Shown here: one piece after another, positions 1 to 5,676 of the stretch | Position numbering within the stretch: position 1 is the stretch's first letter | How the letters are laid out: the number at the start of each line of letters is the position of its first letter | DNA from: Anaerolineae bacterium | Lineage (GTDB): Bacteria; Chloroflexota; Anaerolineae; 4572-78; NAK82 | Length of the DNA stretch: 5,676 nucleotides | NCBI GenBank assembly: GCA_025062175.1 | Contig: JANXAX010000008.1 | Span: 1-5,676 of the forward strand | Reading direction: 5' to 3' | Made by a program: the position numbers and the translations under genes | The notes under the pieces: model-generated | Seen by the model: the letters and a program-made list of their open reading frames with translations, nothing else | What the model was told of the DNA's origin: nothing | Database searches by the model: none

Positions 1-1
1 C

Positions 2-844
2 GATAAATGGACGCTCGATCACTTCATGACCATACTCCGCAGCAGAGACGGGGAACGCGCTGTTACGGACCCTCAAGAGGATGTCGAACTAGAGGAAGAC
101 CCCACAACCGGAGGCCTGATATGGCGGGTCAATAGTGTGTTTCAGGGATCAAGAATTTTCCACGATTATGAGAACATGTCCCTGACCCAGCTGTTTCGGC
201 CAGGACAATGTACCGTGTTGCAATTGAACGAAATTGACCAGCGTGAGCAGCAGCTGGTGGTCGCGACCCTATTGCGTCGGCTGTGGCGTGCACGCATGGA
301 AACCGAAAAAGGTCGCGTGCACGAGGATGAGGACACCTATCTGCCCTATCCTGCGTTTGTGCTCATTGAAGAGGCACATAACTATGCTCCGGCGAACGCT
401 GAAGTGGTCACCACCGGTATCCTCAAAACCATTCTGTCTGAGGGGCGGAAGTTTGGCGTTGCCGTGGGGTTGATCAGCCAACGTCCTGGCAAGCTGGACA
501 GCGATGTGCTATCCCAGTGTATGACCCAGTGCATTATGCGCATCGTCAACCCGGTTGATCAGGCGCGCATTGCGGAGAGCGTTGAATCAGTGGGACGAGA
601 TCTATTGCAGGAGCTGCCGGCCCTGTCCAAGGGACAGGTGATCATCGCCGGCAGCGCCGTGAACACACCGTTGCTGTGTCGCGTGCGTCAGCGCATCACC
701 CGCCACGGCGCTGAGGACCCCGACGCGCCGGCACGTTGGCGACAGTATCTCTCGCAAACCGAGCGCGCGCGCCGCGAACGCGAATCTGCCTTGCCGCTAG
801 ATCCACGAACAAGCAACCGGGTGTATAACCGGATGTATAAGTAG
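2..844 (+). CDS. HerA-like / DUF87 P-loop ATPase, C-terminal part (5' truncated by window edge)
   Basis: This is the C-terminal 280 residues of a HerA/FtsK-superfamily ATPase, a family that forms hexameric rings translocating DNA and often works with nucleases such as NurA. The frame is open to the left edge (DKWTLDHF precedes the first Met at base 26), so that ATG is probably internal and the Walker A half lies outside the window. Visible motifs, numbered from the edge, are a Walker B-type strand with FVLIEEAHNYAP at 119-130, then EGRKFGVAVGLISQRP at 147-162, whose SQRP holds the sensor/arginine-finger region typical of HerA. A well-conserved tail follows (VNPVDQARI; LPALSKGQVIIAG), and then a charged C-terminus. 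The family call is firm. The pathway (repair, defence, conjugation-like) cannot be decided without the upstream neighbours. The second base of the usual Walker B DE pair is kept and the first is Glu (EE), which I believe is common in bacterial relatives. Confidence 0.9.
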   Translation, partial: DKWTLDHFMTILRSRDGERAVTDPQEDVELEEDPTTGGLIWRVNSVFQGSRIFHDYENMSLTQLFRPGQCTVLQLNEIDQREQQLVVATLLRRLWRARMETEKGRVHEDEDTYLPYPAFVLIEEAHNYAPANAEVVTTGILKTILSEGRKFGVAVGLISQRPGKLDSDVLSQCMTQCIMRIVNPVDQARIAESVESVGRDLLQELPALSKGQVIIAGSAVNTPLLCRVRQRITRHGAEDPDAPARWRQYLSQTERARRERESALPLDPRTSNRVYNRMYK

Positions 845-856
845 AAAGGCAAAACA

Positions 857-892
857 CGAGAAGCATATTCACACCTTTTTATGACCTTCTCG
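857..892. repeat. Inverted repeat after the ATPase gene, weak terminator candidate
   Basis: CGAGAAG at 857-863 pairs perfectly with CTTCTCG at 886-892, giving a 7-bp stem with a 22-base loop, starting 13 bases after the ATPase stop. The loop contains a T5 run, but no T-run follows the stem, so it is not a textbook intrinsic terminator. It may only be a chance pairing or an mRNA 3' structure. Confidence 0.25.
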
Positions 893-999
893 CTCTGAAA
901 TATGCTCTATTAAAGTTCGAAAGGGTTCCGATCTCTCAGCCTGAGCACTTCACAATGCTGAACGAATTTTGCGATGCGTGTGATCCGTTATAGCATATC

Positions 1000-1013
1000 A
1001 GAACATACGTTCT
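1000..1013. promoter_or_regulatory. Perfect dyad AGAAC-ATAC-GTTCT, LexA-box-like operator candidate
   Basis: The 14 bases are a perfect 5-bp inverted repeat around four bases, centred about 27 bases before the nitrilase-like start codon. The core GAAC-ATAC-GTTC fits the Bacillus-type LexA consensus CGAACRNRYGTTYC at all inner positions; the outermost bases are A and T rather than C and C. AT-rich sequence just upstream (TATAGCATAT, 989-998) could be a -10 element, with TTGCGA at 969-974 as a poor -35. A repressor bound here would block such a promoter. The dyad is seen directly. The LexA assignment is inference, because no lexA gene or second site is in the window. Confidence 0.4.
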
Positions 1014-1021
1014 AATCGTCA

Positions 1022-1026
1022 AGGAG
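1022..1026 (+). promoter_or_regulatory. Ribosome binding site of the nitrilase-like gene
   Basis: AGGAG lies seven bases before the ATG at 1034, an ideal Shine-Dalgarno position. It fixes the start, and the translation begins directly with the first beta-strand of the nitrilase fold. Confidence 0.8.
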
Positions 1027-1033
1027 CGAAGCG

Positions 1034-1846
1034 ATGCGCCAGATCACCGTGGCAGTTGTCCAGATGCGGAGCGAACTGTGCCAACTCAGCGACAATCTCC
1101 GGCGGATGAGCGAGTTTATCGATATGATCTGCCGCGAACGACCTATCGATTTAATCGTGTTCCCGGAGCTTGTCACCACCGGCTTTGAGTGTGGCGTCCG
1201 CTTTACCGAGCTGGCCGAGAAGATACCCGGCCATACCATAAGTCTGCTGGCGCAGCAGGCAGCCGGGTATGGCACGCATATTCTATTCGGTCTGCCGATT
1301 AAGGAAAAGGTGGAAAGCATTCTTTACAACGCAGCTGTGATGATCGGCCCAAACGGTGAGGTGGTCGGTGACTATCGCAAAGTACACCTGCGGGGTGAGG
1401 AGCACATGGCATTTCGCCCCGGATTCCGCTACCCGGTGCTGGAAGCTACCTTCGGAATGGTGGGCATTATGCTGGGCTGGGATCTGGCCTTCCCGGAAGT
1501 GGCCCGTTCATTGGCCCTGGATGGTGCAGAACTGATTTGCCTGTGCGCGTGCTGGGAGCAACCGTTTAGCGAGGAATGGCGCACCACCGTCCTGACGCGC
1601 GCTTTCGAGAACTCCATCTTCATCGCTGCCGCTAATCGTGTGGGTCAGGAGCCCAGTTACACATTCGCCGGACAAAGTATGATTGTGGGGCCACGTGCTG
1701 AAACGCTCACAGCGATGGATAACACCGCGGAAGGCTACGCTGTCGCAACATTTGATCTGGACGAAGTGCGCCGTGTGCGCGAAGAATACCAGCTCTTTCA
1801 GCTGCGCCAGCCGATCACCTATCGGGCACTGGTGCGACGCTATTGA
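1034..1846 (+). CDS. Nitrilase-superfamily (carbon-nitrogen hydrolase) protein lacking the catalytic Cys
   Basis: This is a full-length 270-residue protein, normal for a single-domain carbon-nitrogen hydrolase. The family uses a Glu-Lys-Cys triad to split amides or nitriles in the cytoplasm. Glu45 sits in IVFPELVTTGF and Lys116 in YRKVHL, both at the expected places, and Glu122/Glu123 followed by FRPG match the fourth conserved region. The nucleophile region, usually C-[YWT]-D-x-R-F-P-E, reads LGWDLAFPEVAR here, so the expected Cys is Gly148 (codon GGC, 1475-1477). Surrounding residues are kept, so this is not a frameshift. A true pseudoenzyme, a divergent binding protein or a base error (TGC to GGC is one change) are all possible. 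Cys169, Cys171 and Cys173 lie on the next strand and are unlikely substitutes. There is no signal peptide. The stop overlaps the convergent gene's stop. The fold is certain; the substrate is unknown. Confidence 0.88.
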   Translation: MRQITVAVVQMRSELCQLSDNLRRMSEFIDMICRERPIDLIVFPELVTTGFECGVRFTELAEKIPGHTISLLAQQAAGYGTHILFGLPIKEKVESILYNAAVMIGPNGEVVGDYRKVHLRGEEHMAFRPGFRYPVLEATFGMVGIMLGWDLAFPEVARSLALDGAELICLCACWEQPFSEEWRTTVLTRAFENSIFIAAANRVGQEPSYTFAGQSMIVGPRAETLTAMDNTAEGYAVATFDLDEVRRVREEYQLFQLRQPITYRALVRRY

Positions 1847-3780
1847 CGCCTTGGGCCGTTATTTCCTCGATTGTGCATATGAACGAACAATGCAGTCAGC
1901 AAGGCAAGCGCGGTCAGCAGGGCGGCGCTGCCTGTCCAAAGCAGCGGTGATGCATCGTGTATCACCATCCCTTGAGGCTGTCTGACAGCCCAATCTGCTA
2001 CCGGGTTGTCTCTTCCGAGGGAGGCGGAAGCTGAGGGCAGAGGAGAGATAGCCTCCAAGTGAGAGGAGATAGTCGCAATCGGTGAAGTCCCTGCGGTTGG
2101 GGAAACCTTTGACCCCGCAAACAATCCGGAAGCCTGAGACAAGGTGAGGACGACAGGGGCATTCGTTGCGTGAGAAGGTGGCGTACGTGTGATCGTGCCC
2201 TGAGGTGTGATGAAAGGGGGTATCGTAGCCGTAGGTGTTCCATCCCTCGTTTGCCGCTGCGCAGGTGGCATGCTGGGTGTCGGAGACGGGGTATAGCGAG
2301 TCCGAGCGAGCGTAACCGCGGGTCCGGAAGTCGTCGGAGTTCCAGTTCTCACTATCTCGCTATGCGCGGGCGCGAGGGCAGCTGGACGTGCAGTCGCATA
2401 TCGAGCACTCGTCGGAGTGGCTGTGCTGACCTCAGGTGTCATCTGTGGTGTGCTAGCAGATATCTCCACGACGGGAACTGTGCTGACATCTCCCAATAGC
2501 TCGACGAACGCTGCGTTCACCCATCCCCGCGCACCGCTCCACGGGATCTCAATCTGCCACCAGGTGGTCTCATCATTACGCGCCAGCACGCGTGCCTGTT
2601 CGCCTTGTGCCAGGCGTCCGATGCGCGGATAGATGACATCTGGCCCGCTGCGAATGCGCACTGTCTCCTTGGCGCGCACCCGAGGGCCGCTTTCTACCAT
2701 AGTCACCGCAGTGGGCGTAGCGAGGAGCTCCGGAGTCTCCGGAGCTGCTTTCTCAAGCCCAGGTGGAGATGGCTCCGAGGTAAGTGCCCTCTTGAATTGA
2801 GCACTCAGCTCGCGCGTCAGGTGGAGATATAGGTCTCCGTAGCGTGCGCTCGGTTCGAGCATAGTGCCCTCCACCCACTCGTTGAAGCTGGTGATCACCA
2901 CCCAATCTGGCCGGCTGGCAATCGCCGCCGACCAGGTGGCACGATAATAGTCACCGTTGCCTCGATCCACCGCAAAGGCGTTGGCACGGCCACTCCGTGT
3001 GTCGTCATAACCGGGCATGACGGTCGCAACCCAGAGCCGCTGCGTACCATGATCCCTTGCGTAACGTCGCACGCGCTGCCCCCAATCCTGCAACGTGCGT
3101 GCCACATTGGATGACCACGCGATTGAATAGAGATAGTGCCCGTCAAATACACGTTGATAGTTCAAATCGGTACCTTCCGCGATCCATATGCTGCGACGCT
3201 CTGGATCGAGCTCCGCACGTATGGCCTCCCAGGTATCCACACCAAAACGCTGCTGGCGCCAAAAGAAAATCACCGGACGTCCCTGATAGCGCAAGTAGGC
3301 AGGATGCTGGGCATGCACACTTAGCAGATAACGCAATGCTTCTATCACGGAAGCCTGATTAGGGAAGAAAGGTCCGTTCGTCTCGAATGCGATCGCTACA
3401 CGGAATCCCTTACCTGCCGCTACATCAAGCAGGGTGCGAAAGTTTGTCTCCGTCTGATTGTTCTCCTCCTGAGGGCCATACCACGATTGCACCAGGGCAT
3501 CAATACCGGCCATCTGCGCTTGGTTTACATGGCGTTCGATCGTCGCTACATCACTTGAGCGATAAGGTTGCAGAGGAATGTCAGCGGTTGTGCCCGATGT
3601 CCAGGTGCTCTCGTCGTACCAAGCGTAATAAAAAGCCAGCACAAAGGGTCCCTCCTGAGCGCGGGCTGGCGAAATACTGCACGTCAGCACCAGGAGACAG
3701 GCGGAGACGAAGAGCGGCAGAAGACTAATAGCGCCGCCGGAAGATAACTTCTTTGACCTGCACAGAGTTCGCTTTATCAC
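1840..3780 (-). CDS. Surface-anchored GH99-like glycoside hydrolase with SH3b domain, Ser/Thr/Pro stalk and C-terminal TM helix
   Basis: A predicted 646-residue secreted, membrane-anchored glycosidase. The GTG at 3780 is preferred because it gives a compact Sec signal peptide: a basic start (VIKRTLCRSKK), a hydrophobic core at about 18-35, and an ARA|Q cleavage site after Ala41. The in-frame ATG at 3861 would add 27 basic residues and lengthen the overlap with the upstream gene. Residues 46-333 resemble GH99/GH71-like TIM barrels: FYYAWYD near the start, SWYGP at about 99-103, and ITSFNEWVEGTMLEP, where Glu301 and Glu304 match the two catalytic Glu of endo-alpha-mannosidases (NEWxE). A bacterial SH3 domain covers 365-428 (VRIRSGPDVIYPRIG; WWQIE; GWVNAAFVELL). 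A Ser/Thr/Pro stalk runs from 433 to 610, then a membrane helix at 613-633 and a basic tail. GH99 specificity for alpha-mannosides is family knowledge; the substrate here is not shown. A lipobox-like VSAC at 25-28 is less convincing because hydrophobic residues continue after it. Confidence 0.85.
   Translation of the reverse strand: MIKRTLCRSKKLSSGGAISLLPLFVSACLLVLTCSISPARAQEGPFVLAFYYAWYDESTWTSGTTADIPLQPYRSSDVATIERHVNQAQMAGIDALVQSWYGPQEENNQTETNFRTLLDVAAGKGFRVAIAFETNGPFFPNQASVIEALRYLLSVHAQHPAYLRYQGRPVIFFWRQQRFGVDTWEAIRAELDPERRSIWIAEGTDLNYQRVFDGHYLYSIAWSSNVARTLQDWGQRVRRYARDHGTQRLWVATVMPGYDDTRSGRANAFAVDRGNGDYYRATWSAAIASRPDWVVITSFNEWVEGTMLEPSARYGDLYLHLTRELSAQFKRALTSEPSPPGLEKAAPETPELLATPTAVTMVESGPRVRAKETVRIRSGPDVIYPRIGRLAQGEQARVLARNDETTWWQIEIPWSGARGWVNAAFVELLGDVSTVPVVEISASTPQMTPEVSTATPTSARYATARPAALAPAHSEIVRTGTPTTSGPAVTLARTRYTPSPTPSMPPAQRQTRDGTPTATIPPFITPQGTITRTPPSHATNAPVVLTLSQASGLFAGSKVSPTAGTSPIATISSHLEAISPLPSASASLGRDNPVADWAVRQPQGMVIHDASPLLWTGSAALLTALALLTALFVHMHNRGNNGPRRQ
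1882..1944 (-). other. C-terminal membrane anchor of the GH99-like protein
   Basis: The codons encode LLWTGSAALLTALALLTALFV, an uncharged 21-residue helix followed by HMHNRG and RRQ. The basic tail after the helix favours a cytoplasmic C-terminus with the enzyme outside. There is no LPxTG-type sorting motif before it. Confidence 0.8.
1951..2484 (-). other. Ser/Thr/Pro-rich stalk of the GH99-like protein
   Basis: About 178 residues with many TP, SP, PT and PA steps (for example TPSPTPSMPP and GTPTATIPP) and almost no Cys or aromatic residues except near the end. It is predicted to be disordered and to hold the catalytic and SH3b domains away from the membrane. It shows no regular repeat period, unlike the shorter stalk of the neighbouring gene. 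Confidence 0.75.
2497..2688 (-). other. Bacterial SH3 (SH3b) domain within the GH99-like protein
   Basis: The segment begins with VRAKETVRIRSGP, continues through IGRLAQGEQARVLAR and TTWWQIEI, and ends in ARGWVNAAFVEL. This is the usual SH3_3 order: an RxGP turn, a G-x-L-x-x-G-E step, a W-x-x-I/V strand and a final GWV. SH3b domains often bind peptidoglycan or other wall polymers, so it may position the enzyme on the envelope; that role is inferred. Confidence 0.85.
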
Positions 3781-4471
3781 AGTCCTCGATAGTGTCCGAT
3801 TTCCATTTAAATGTTTCAGACGCCTGTACTCCGTCCTGATACAATCGCACGAACCAGACATGGGAACGTCTGGCGTTCTCTCTGTCCCTTCCTCCCAAAA
3901 TCAAGGGCACAGCAAATTCCCCGTCTACATCAGTCGTGGTGCGGAACGTGCTGATGTTGTCCTCGCCATATTCAACCACAATCCCTTCTAATGGGATGCC
4001 ATTCGCATCCAAGACGATGCCTTTCATGCCAATGTCATAGCAGTGCTGATGGTTCTTGAACTCAGCGACGTAGAAAGGCACCTGCGTTGGTGTGGCCGTA
4101 ATGGTGGGTGTTTCGGTCGGTGTCCCCGTGTGCGTAGGCGTAGGTGTATACGTCGCCAGCGGTGTACGGGTATGTGTCGGAGTGCGCGTGGGCGTGGGTG
4201 TGCCGGTAGCAGTGGGTGTGCTGGTCGGCAGTGGGGTTGGGGTGGGCACAGGTGTCCACGTCGGTGGATACGTGGGGATCTCTTGCGGCGTGAACGTGGG
4301 TGTCGGTGGAGGCGGAGGGGGTGGCTGCATTCCGCTCAGCCCCAGGACGAGCGGTTGTTCCGGCGTGTAAGTCACAAACAATATCCCATAGATCAGAAGC
4401 GTGGTTACGATCATCACGGCCACTAGGAAGATGAACATCATCGTGAAACGGTCTCTTACCTGTCCGGACAT
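3725..4471 (-). CDS. Single-pass membrane protein with Pro/Thr stalk and C-terminal Ig-like (carboxypeptidase-regulatory-like) domain
   Basis: A 248-residue protein with no specific function recognised. The start ATG at 4471 is preceded by a strong GGAGGG four bases away. Residues 1-10 carry Arg and Asp, and a long hydrophobic helix spans about 11-34, so the N-terminus is probably inside and the rest outside (signal anchor). Residues 49-131 form a stalk: seven prolines in a row (50-56), then TPTPTRTPTH-type repeats. Residues 137-248 look like a beta-sandwich of the carboxypeptidase-regulatory or Cna-B kind: KGIVLDANGIPLEGIVVEYG, then TTTDVDGEFAVPL, where the D-x-D-G-x-F/Y turn is typical. Cys144 and Cys231 are the only cysteines and could form a disulphide closing the domain. 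It lies 67 bases after the TPR gene and overlaps the GH99-like gene by 56 bases, so co-expression is likely. A scaffold or glycan-binding role is possible but unproven. Confidence 0.82.
   Translation of the reverse strand: MSGQVRDRFTMMFIFLVAVMIVTTLLIYGILFVTYTPEQPLVLGLSGMQPPPPPPPTPTFTPQEIPTYPPTWTPVPTPTPLPTSTPTATGTPTPTRTPTHTRTPLATYTPTPTHTGTPTETPTITATPTQVPFYVAEFKNHQHCYDIGMKGIVLDANGIPLEGIVVEYGEDNISTFRTTTDVDGEFAVPLILGGRDRENARRSHVWFVRLYQDGVQASETFKWKSDTIEDCDKANSVQVKEVIFRRRY
3784..3787 (-). promoter_or_regulatory. Possible Shine-Dalgarno for the GTG start of the GH99-like gene
   Basis: On the minus strand GAGG precedes the GTG at 3780 with only three bases between. The spacing is short, so initiation may depend on translational coupling to the upstream gene, whose ribosomes read through this point before terminating at 3725. 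Confidence 0.4.
4079..4327 (-). repeat. Low-complexity Pro/Thr-coding repeat tract
   Basis: The tract encodes the stalk of the Ig-like membrane protein and consists of degenerate Thr-Pro hexanucleotides; the + strand reads as runs of GGTGTxGG and GTGGGTGT. The units are imperfect, so slippage between near-identical copies is less likely than in a pure repeat. The end at 4304-4324 encodes seven prolines with mixed codons, and its + strand is a dense G-rich run. Confidence 0.8.
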
Positions 4472-4475
4472 CGCA

Positions 4476-4485
4476 CCCTCCCTCT
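4476..4485 (-). promoter_or_regulatory. Ribosome binding site of the Ig-like stalk protein
   Basis: The minus strand reads GAGGGAGGG four bases before the ATG at 4471. This purine-rich site is the best Shine-Dalgarno in the minus-strand set and supports the chosen start. The rest of the 67-base gap (4472-4538) shows a short GAAAG-A-CTTTC dyad at 4501-4511 but no terminator, in keeping with read-through from the TPR gene. Confidence 0.75.
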
Positions 4486-4538
4486 CGTCCTTCGCGATGA
4501 GAAAGACTTTCCGCAGAGCCCCTTCCTATATCGTTTTG

Positions 4539-5676
4539 CTAGTCGTGCATAATCGCAAGAAAGCTGGTGTCATCCACCAGCACAAATGAATCAACGCCGG
4601 CGTAGGGCAACACCGCCACGCGCATTTTACCGCGCGGCCGCGATTGGATCAGCTGGGCAGTAGCCTGCTGCAGCTGTGCGATGCGCTGCTGGGCAGGATA
4701 ATTCGGGTAACGGCCTAATGTCCCAGCGAGGATCTCGCGACGCAAGATCTCTTCCGTTGCCCGTTCGATTTGATCTGCATCTGGCATCGCAACGATGAGA
4801 TCGGCATAAAGCGCGAACAGTAGCTCGTAGGACTTGGTCAAATCCGCCCGGATCATTTCTGCCTGGGCTTCCCATTCTGGCACTAAGCTAAGACCGTAGC
4901 CGCGTCGTGCAATACGATACTTTATGGCCAGCCAATTGATCCGTGCCTGCACGATGCTGATCTGCGCCGAGAGTTGCACCGCCGAAGTTATCTGAGCATC
5001 GTAGTAGGGCAACCTGACCCGATCCTCAGCAATTAATGCGCTAGCCAGGGTGCTCACCAACTGTTGTGGAGCGCGCCCACCACGCACAATCAGCTGCTCG
5101 ACCAAGTTTTGTGCAGCAGACCAACGCTGCGCCTCCGCCTGTTGCACTTCCAAGGGCAAAGGGGGAGGATCAGCGGTAGGCAGCACTGGTGGTAGCTCGG
5201 GCAGCGTGACTGGCGGGAACGATTGCGCGCTCGACTCCAAGCTGACGCGCGCACGTTCACGGTCGCCGATTATCTGATAACCCTTGTGCAGTCGCTGAAA
5301 CAAAGTACGTCGTGTCGCCGGTTGTAGATAGGCACTCGCAGTGGCTATATTGTATGCCTGGTCCAGATAGAGTTGGGCCAGTCCATATTCACCCAACGCT
5401 GCCAGCCCTTCACCGGCTAAAATAAAGGTGTCAGCACGTACTGTGTCCGGCAGATCAGGGCTCAATGTGGCAATTGTCCCAGACAAGCGATAACTGTGAA
5501 CTGCCTGTTCGTTTCTTTCATCTCTGCGATAACGGTCGGCCAGCAAAAGAAAATCGCCGGCACTCTCGCGGTCATCAATCGAAGGGCTGAATACCAGGAT
5601 GGCAAAAGCGGTGTCCGGCCTTCCTTCTGCTAAAGCTTGGGCAACCAGATCCCGATCCGCTATCCCTCCTAGCCCT
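4539..5676 (-). CDS. TPR-rich protein with uncharacterised C-terminal domain (5' truncated by window edge)
   Basis: The reading frame is open from the stop at 4539 to the right edge, so at least 378 C-terminal residues are visible and the start is outside. The TTG at 5546 sits inside a repeat and is not a convincing start. Numbering from the edge, tetratricopeptide-like helix pairs occupy about 3-30, 44-73 (ADRYRRDERNEQAVHSYRL), 86-119 (GLAALGEYGLAQLYLDQAY) and 126-155 (GYQIIGDRERARVSLESSA). A proline-rich linker follows (about 153-175), then a mostly helical region of about 170 residues that I do not recognise. The protein ends in a hydrophobic beta-like tail, MRVAVLPYAGVDSFVLVDD. TPR repeats usually mediate protein-protein contacts. 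No membrane helix is visible in this part, so its location is unknown. It is probably the upstream member of the transcript carrying the two surface-protein genes. Confidence 0.75.
   Translation of the reverse strand, partial: GLGGIADRDLVAQALAEGRPDTAFAILVFSPSIDDRESAGDFLLLADRYRRDERNEQAVHSYRLSGTIATLSPDLPDTVRADTFILAGEGLAALGEYGLAQLYLDQAYNIATASAYLQPATRRTLFQRLHKGYQIIGDRERARVSLESSAQSFPPVTLPELPPVLPTADPPPLPLEVQQAEAQRWSAAQNLVEQLIVRGGRAPQQLVSTLASALIAEDRVRLPYYDAQITSAVQLSAQISIVQARINWLAIKYRIARRGYGLSLVPEWEAQAEMIRADLTKSYELLFALYADLIVAMPDADQIERATEEILRREILAGTLGRYPNYPAQQRIAQLQQATAQLIQSRPRGKMRVAVLPYAGVDSFVLVDDTSFLAIMHD

Noticed and set aside
857..892. Intrinsic terminator after the ATPase gene
   Set aside because: The stem is 7 bp with a 22-base loop and no T-run follows it, so it is listed only as an inverted repeat.
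1012..1320. Minus-strand open frame opposite the nitrilase-like gene
   Set aside because: It lies antisense to a well-conserved coding region, has no domain features and does not fit the local gene order.
2170..2499. Plus-strand open frame rich in Arg and Ser
   Set aside because: It is antisense to the Ser/Thr/Pro stalk and SH3b domain of the GH99-like gene, where GC-rich codons leave opposite frames open by chance.
3778..3861. Longer N-terminus for the GH99-like protein from the ATG at 3861
   Set aside because: It would put 27 polar, basic residues before the signal peptide and extend the overlap with the stalk-protein gene to 137 bases; the GTG at 3780 yields a normal signal peptide.
4079..4327. 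Repetitive tract considered as a CRISPR array or minisatellite
   Set aside because: The units are about six bases, degenerate and in frame with Thr-Pro codons; there are no constant repeats with unique spacers.
4092..4370. Val-Gly-rich open frame on the + strand
   Set aside because: It is the antisense reading of the Thr-Pro stalk codons; its composition is fully explained by that repeat and it has no credible ribosome binding site.
4043..4426. Arg/Gly/Trp-rich open frame on the + strand, resembling a basic nucleic-acid-binding peptide
   Set aside because: This is another antisense reading of the same low-complexity tract and the membrane-helix codons; the opposite-strand gene has a clear start, anchor and domain.
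5544..5546. TTG as the start of the TPR protein
   Set aside because: The frame stays open to the window edge and the upstream residues (IADRDLVAQALAEGRPDTAF) continue the TPR-like pattern, so the gene most likely begins outside.

Overview
The window reads as bacterial chromosome with about 55% GC by eye. The most likely source is Chloroflexota, possibly a filamentous, Roseiflexus/Chloroflexus-like lineage. The clues are surface proteins built on long Thr-Pro stalks of the TPTPTxTP type, a GH99-like enzyme joined to a bacterial SH3 domain, and a HerA-type ATPase. This placement is an inference from protein style; no rRNA or taxonomic marker is present. No mobile element, tRNA, rRNA or CRISPR array is visible.

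Layout. The left edge holds the C-terminal half of a HerA/FtsK-superfamily ATPase on the + strand (2-844). A 189-base gap (845-1033) follows, with a perfect dyad AGAAC-N4-GTTCT that fits the Gram-positive LexA-box core. Next on the + strand is a nitrilase-superfamily protein (1034-1846), which has Gly where the family's catalytic Cys should be. Its stop codon overlaps the stop of a convergent gene.

The remaining two thirds is a minus-strand set, transcribed right to left. It starts with a TPR-rich protein that runs off the right edge (4539-5676). After 67 bases comes a single-pass membrane protein with a Pro/Thr stalk and a C-terminal Ig-like domain (3725-4471). Overlapping it by 56 bases is a GTG-started, signal-peptide-bearing GH99-like glycoside hydrolase with an SH3b domain, a long Ser/Thr/Pro stalk and a C-terminal membrane anchor (1840-3780).

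How the genes may work together. Tight spacing suggests the three minus-strand genes are co-transcribed. Two of them are predicted to display domains outside the cell on similar disordered stalks, so a cell-surface glycan-handling or envelope module is a reasonable hypothesis. The substrate is unknown. The two plus-strand genes have no evident functional link to that set. The strongest points for follow-up are the apparently Cys-less nitrilase homologue, the LexA-like dyad in front of it, and the surface-anchored GH99-SH3b architecture.
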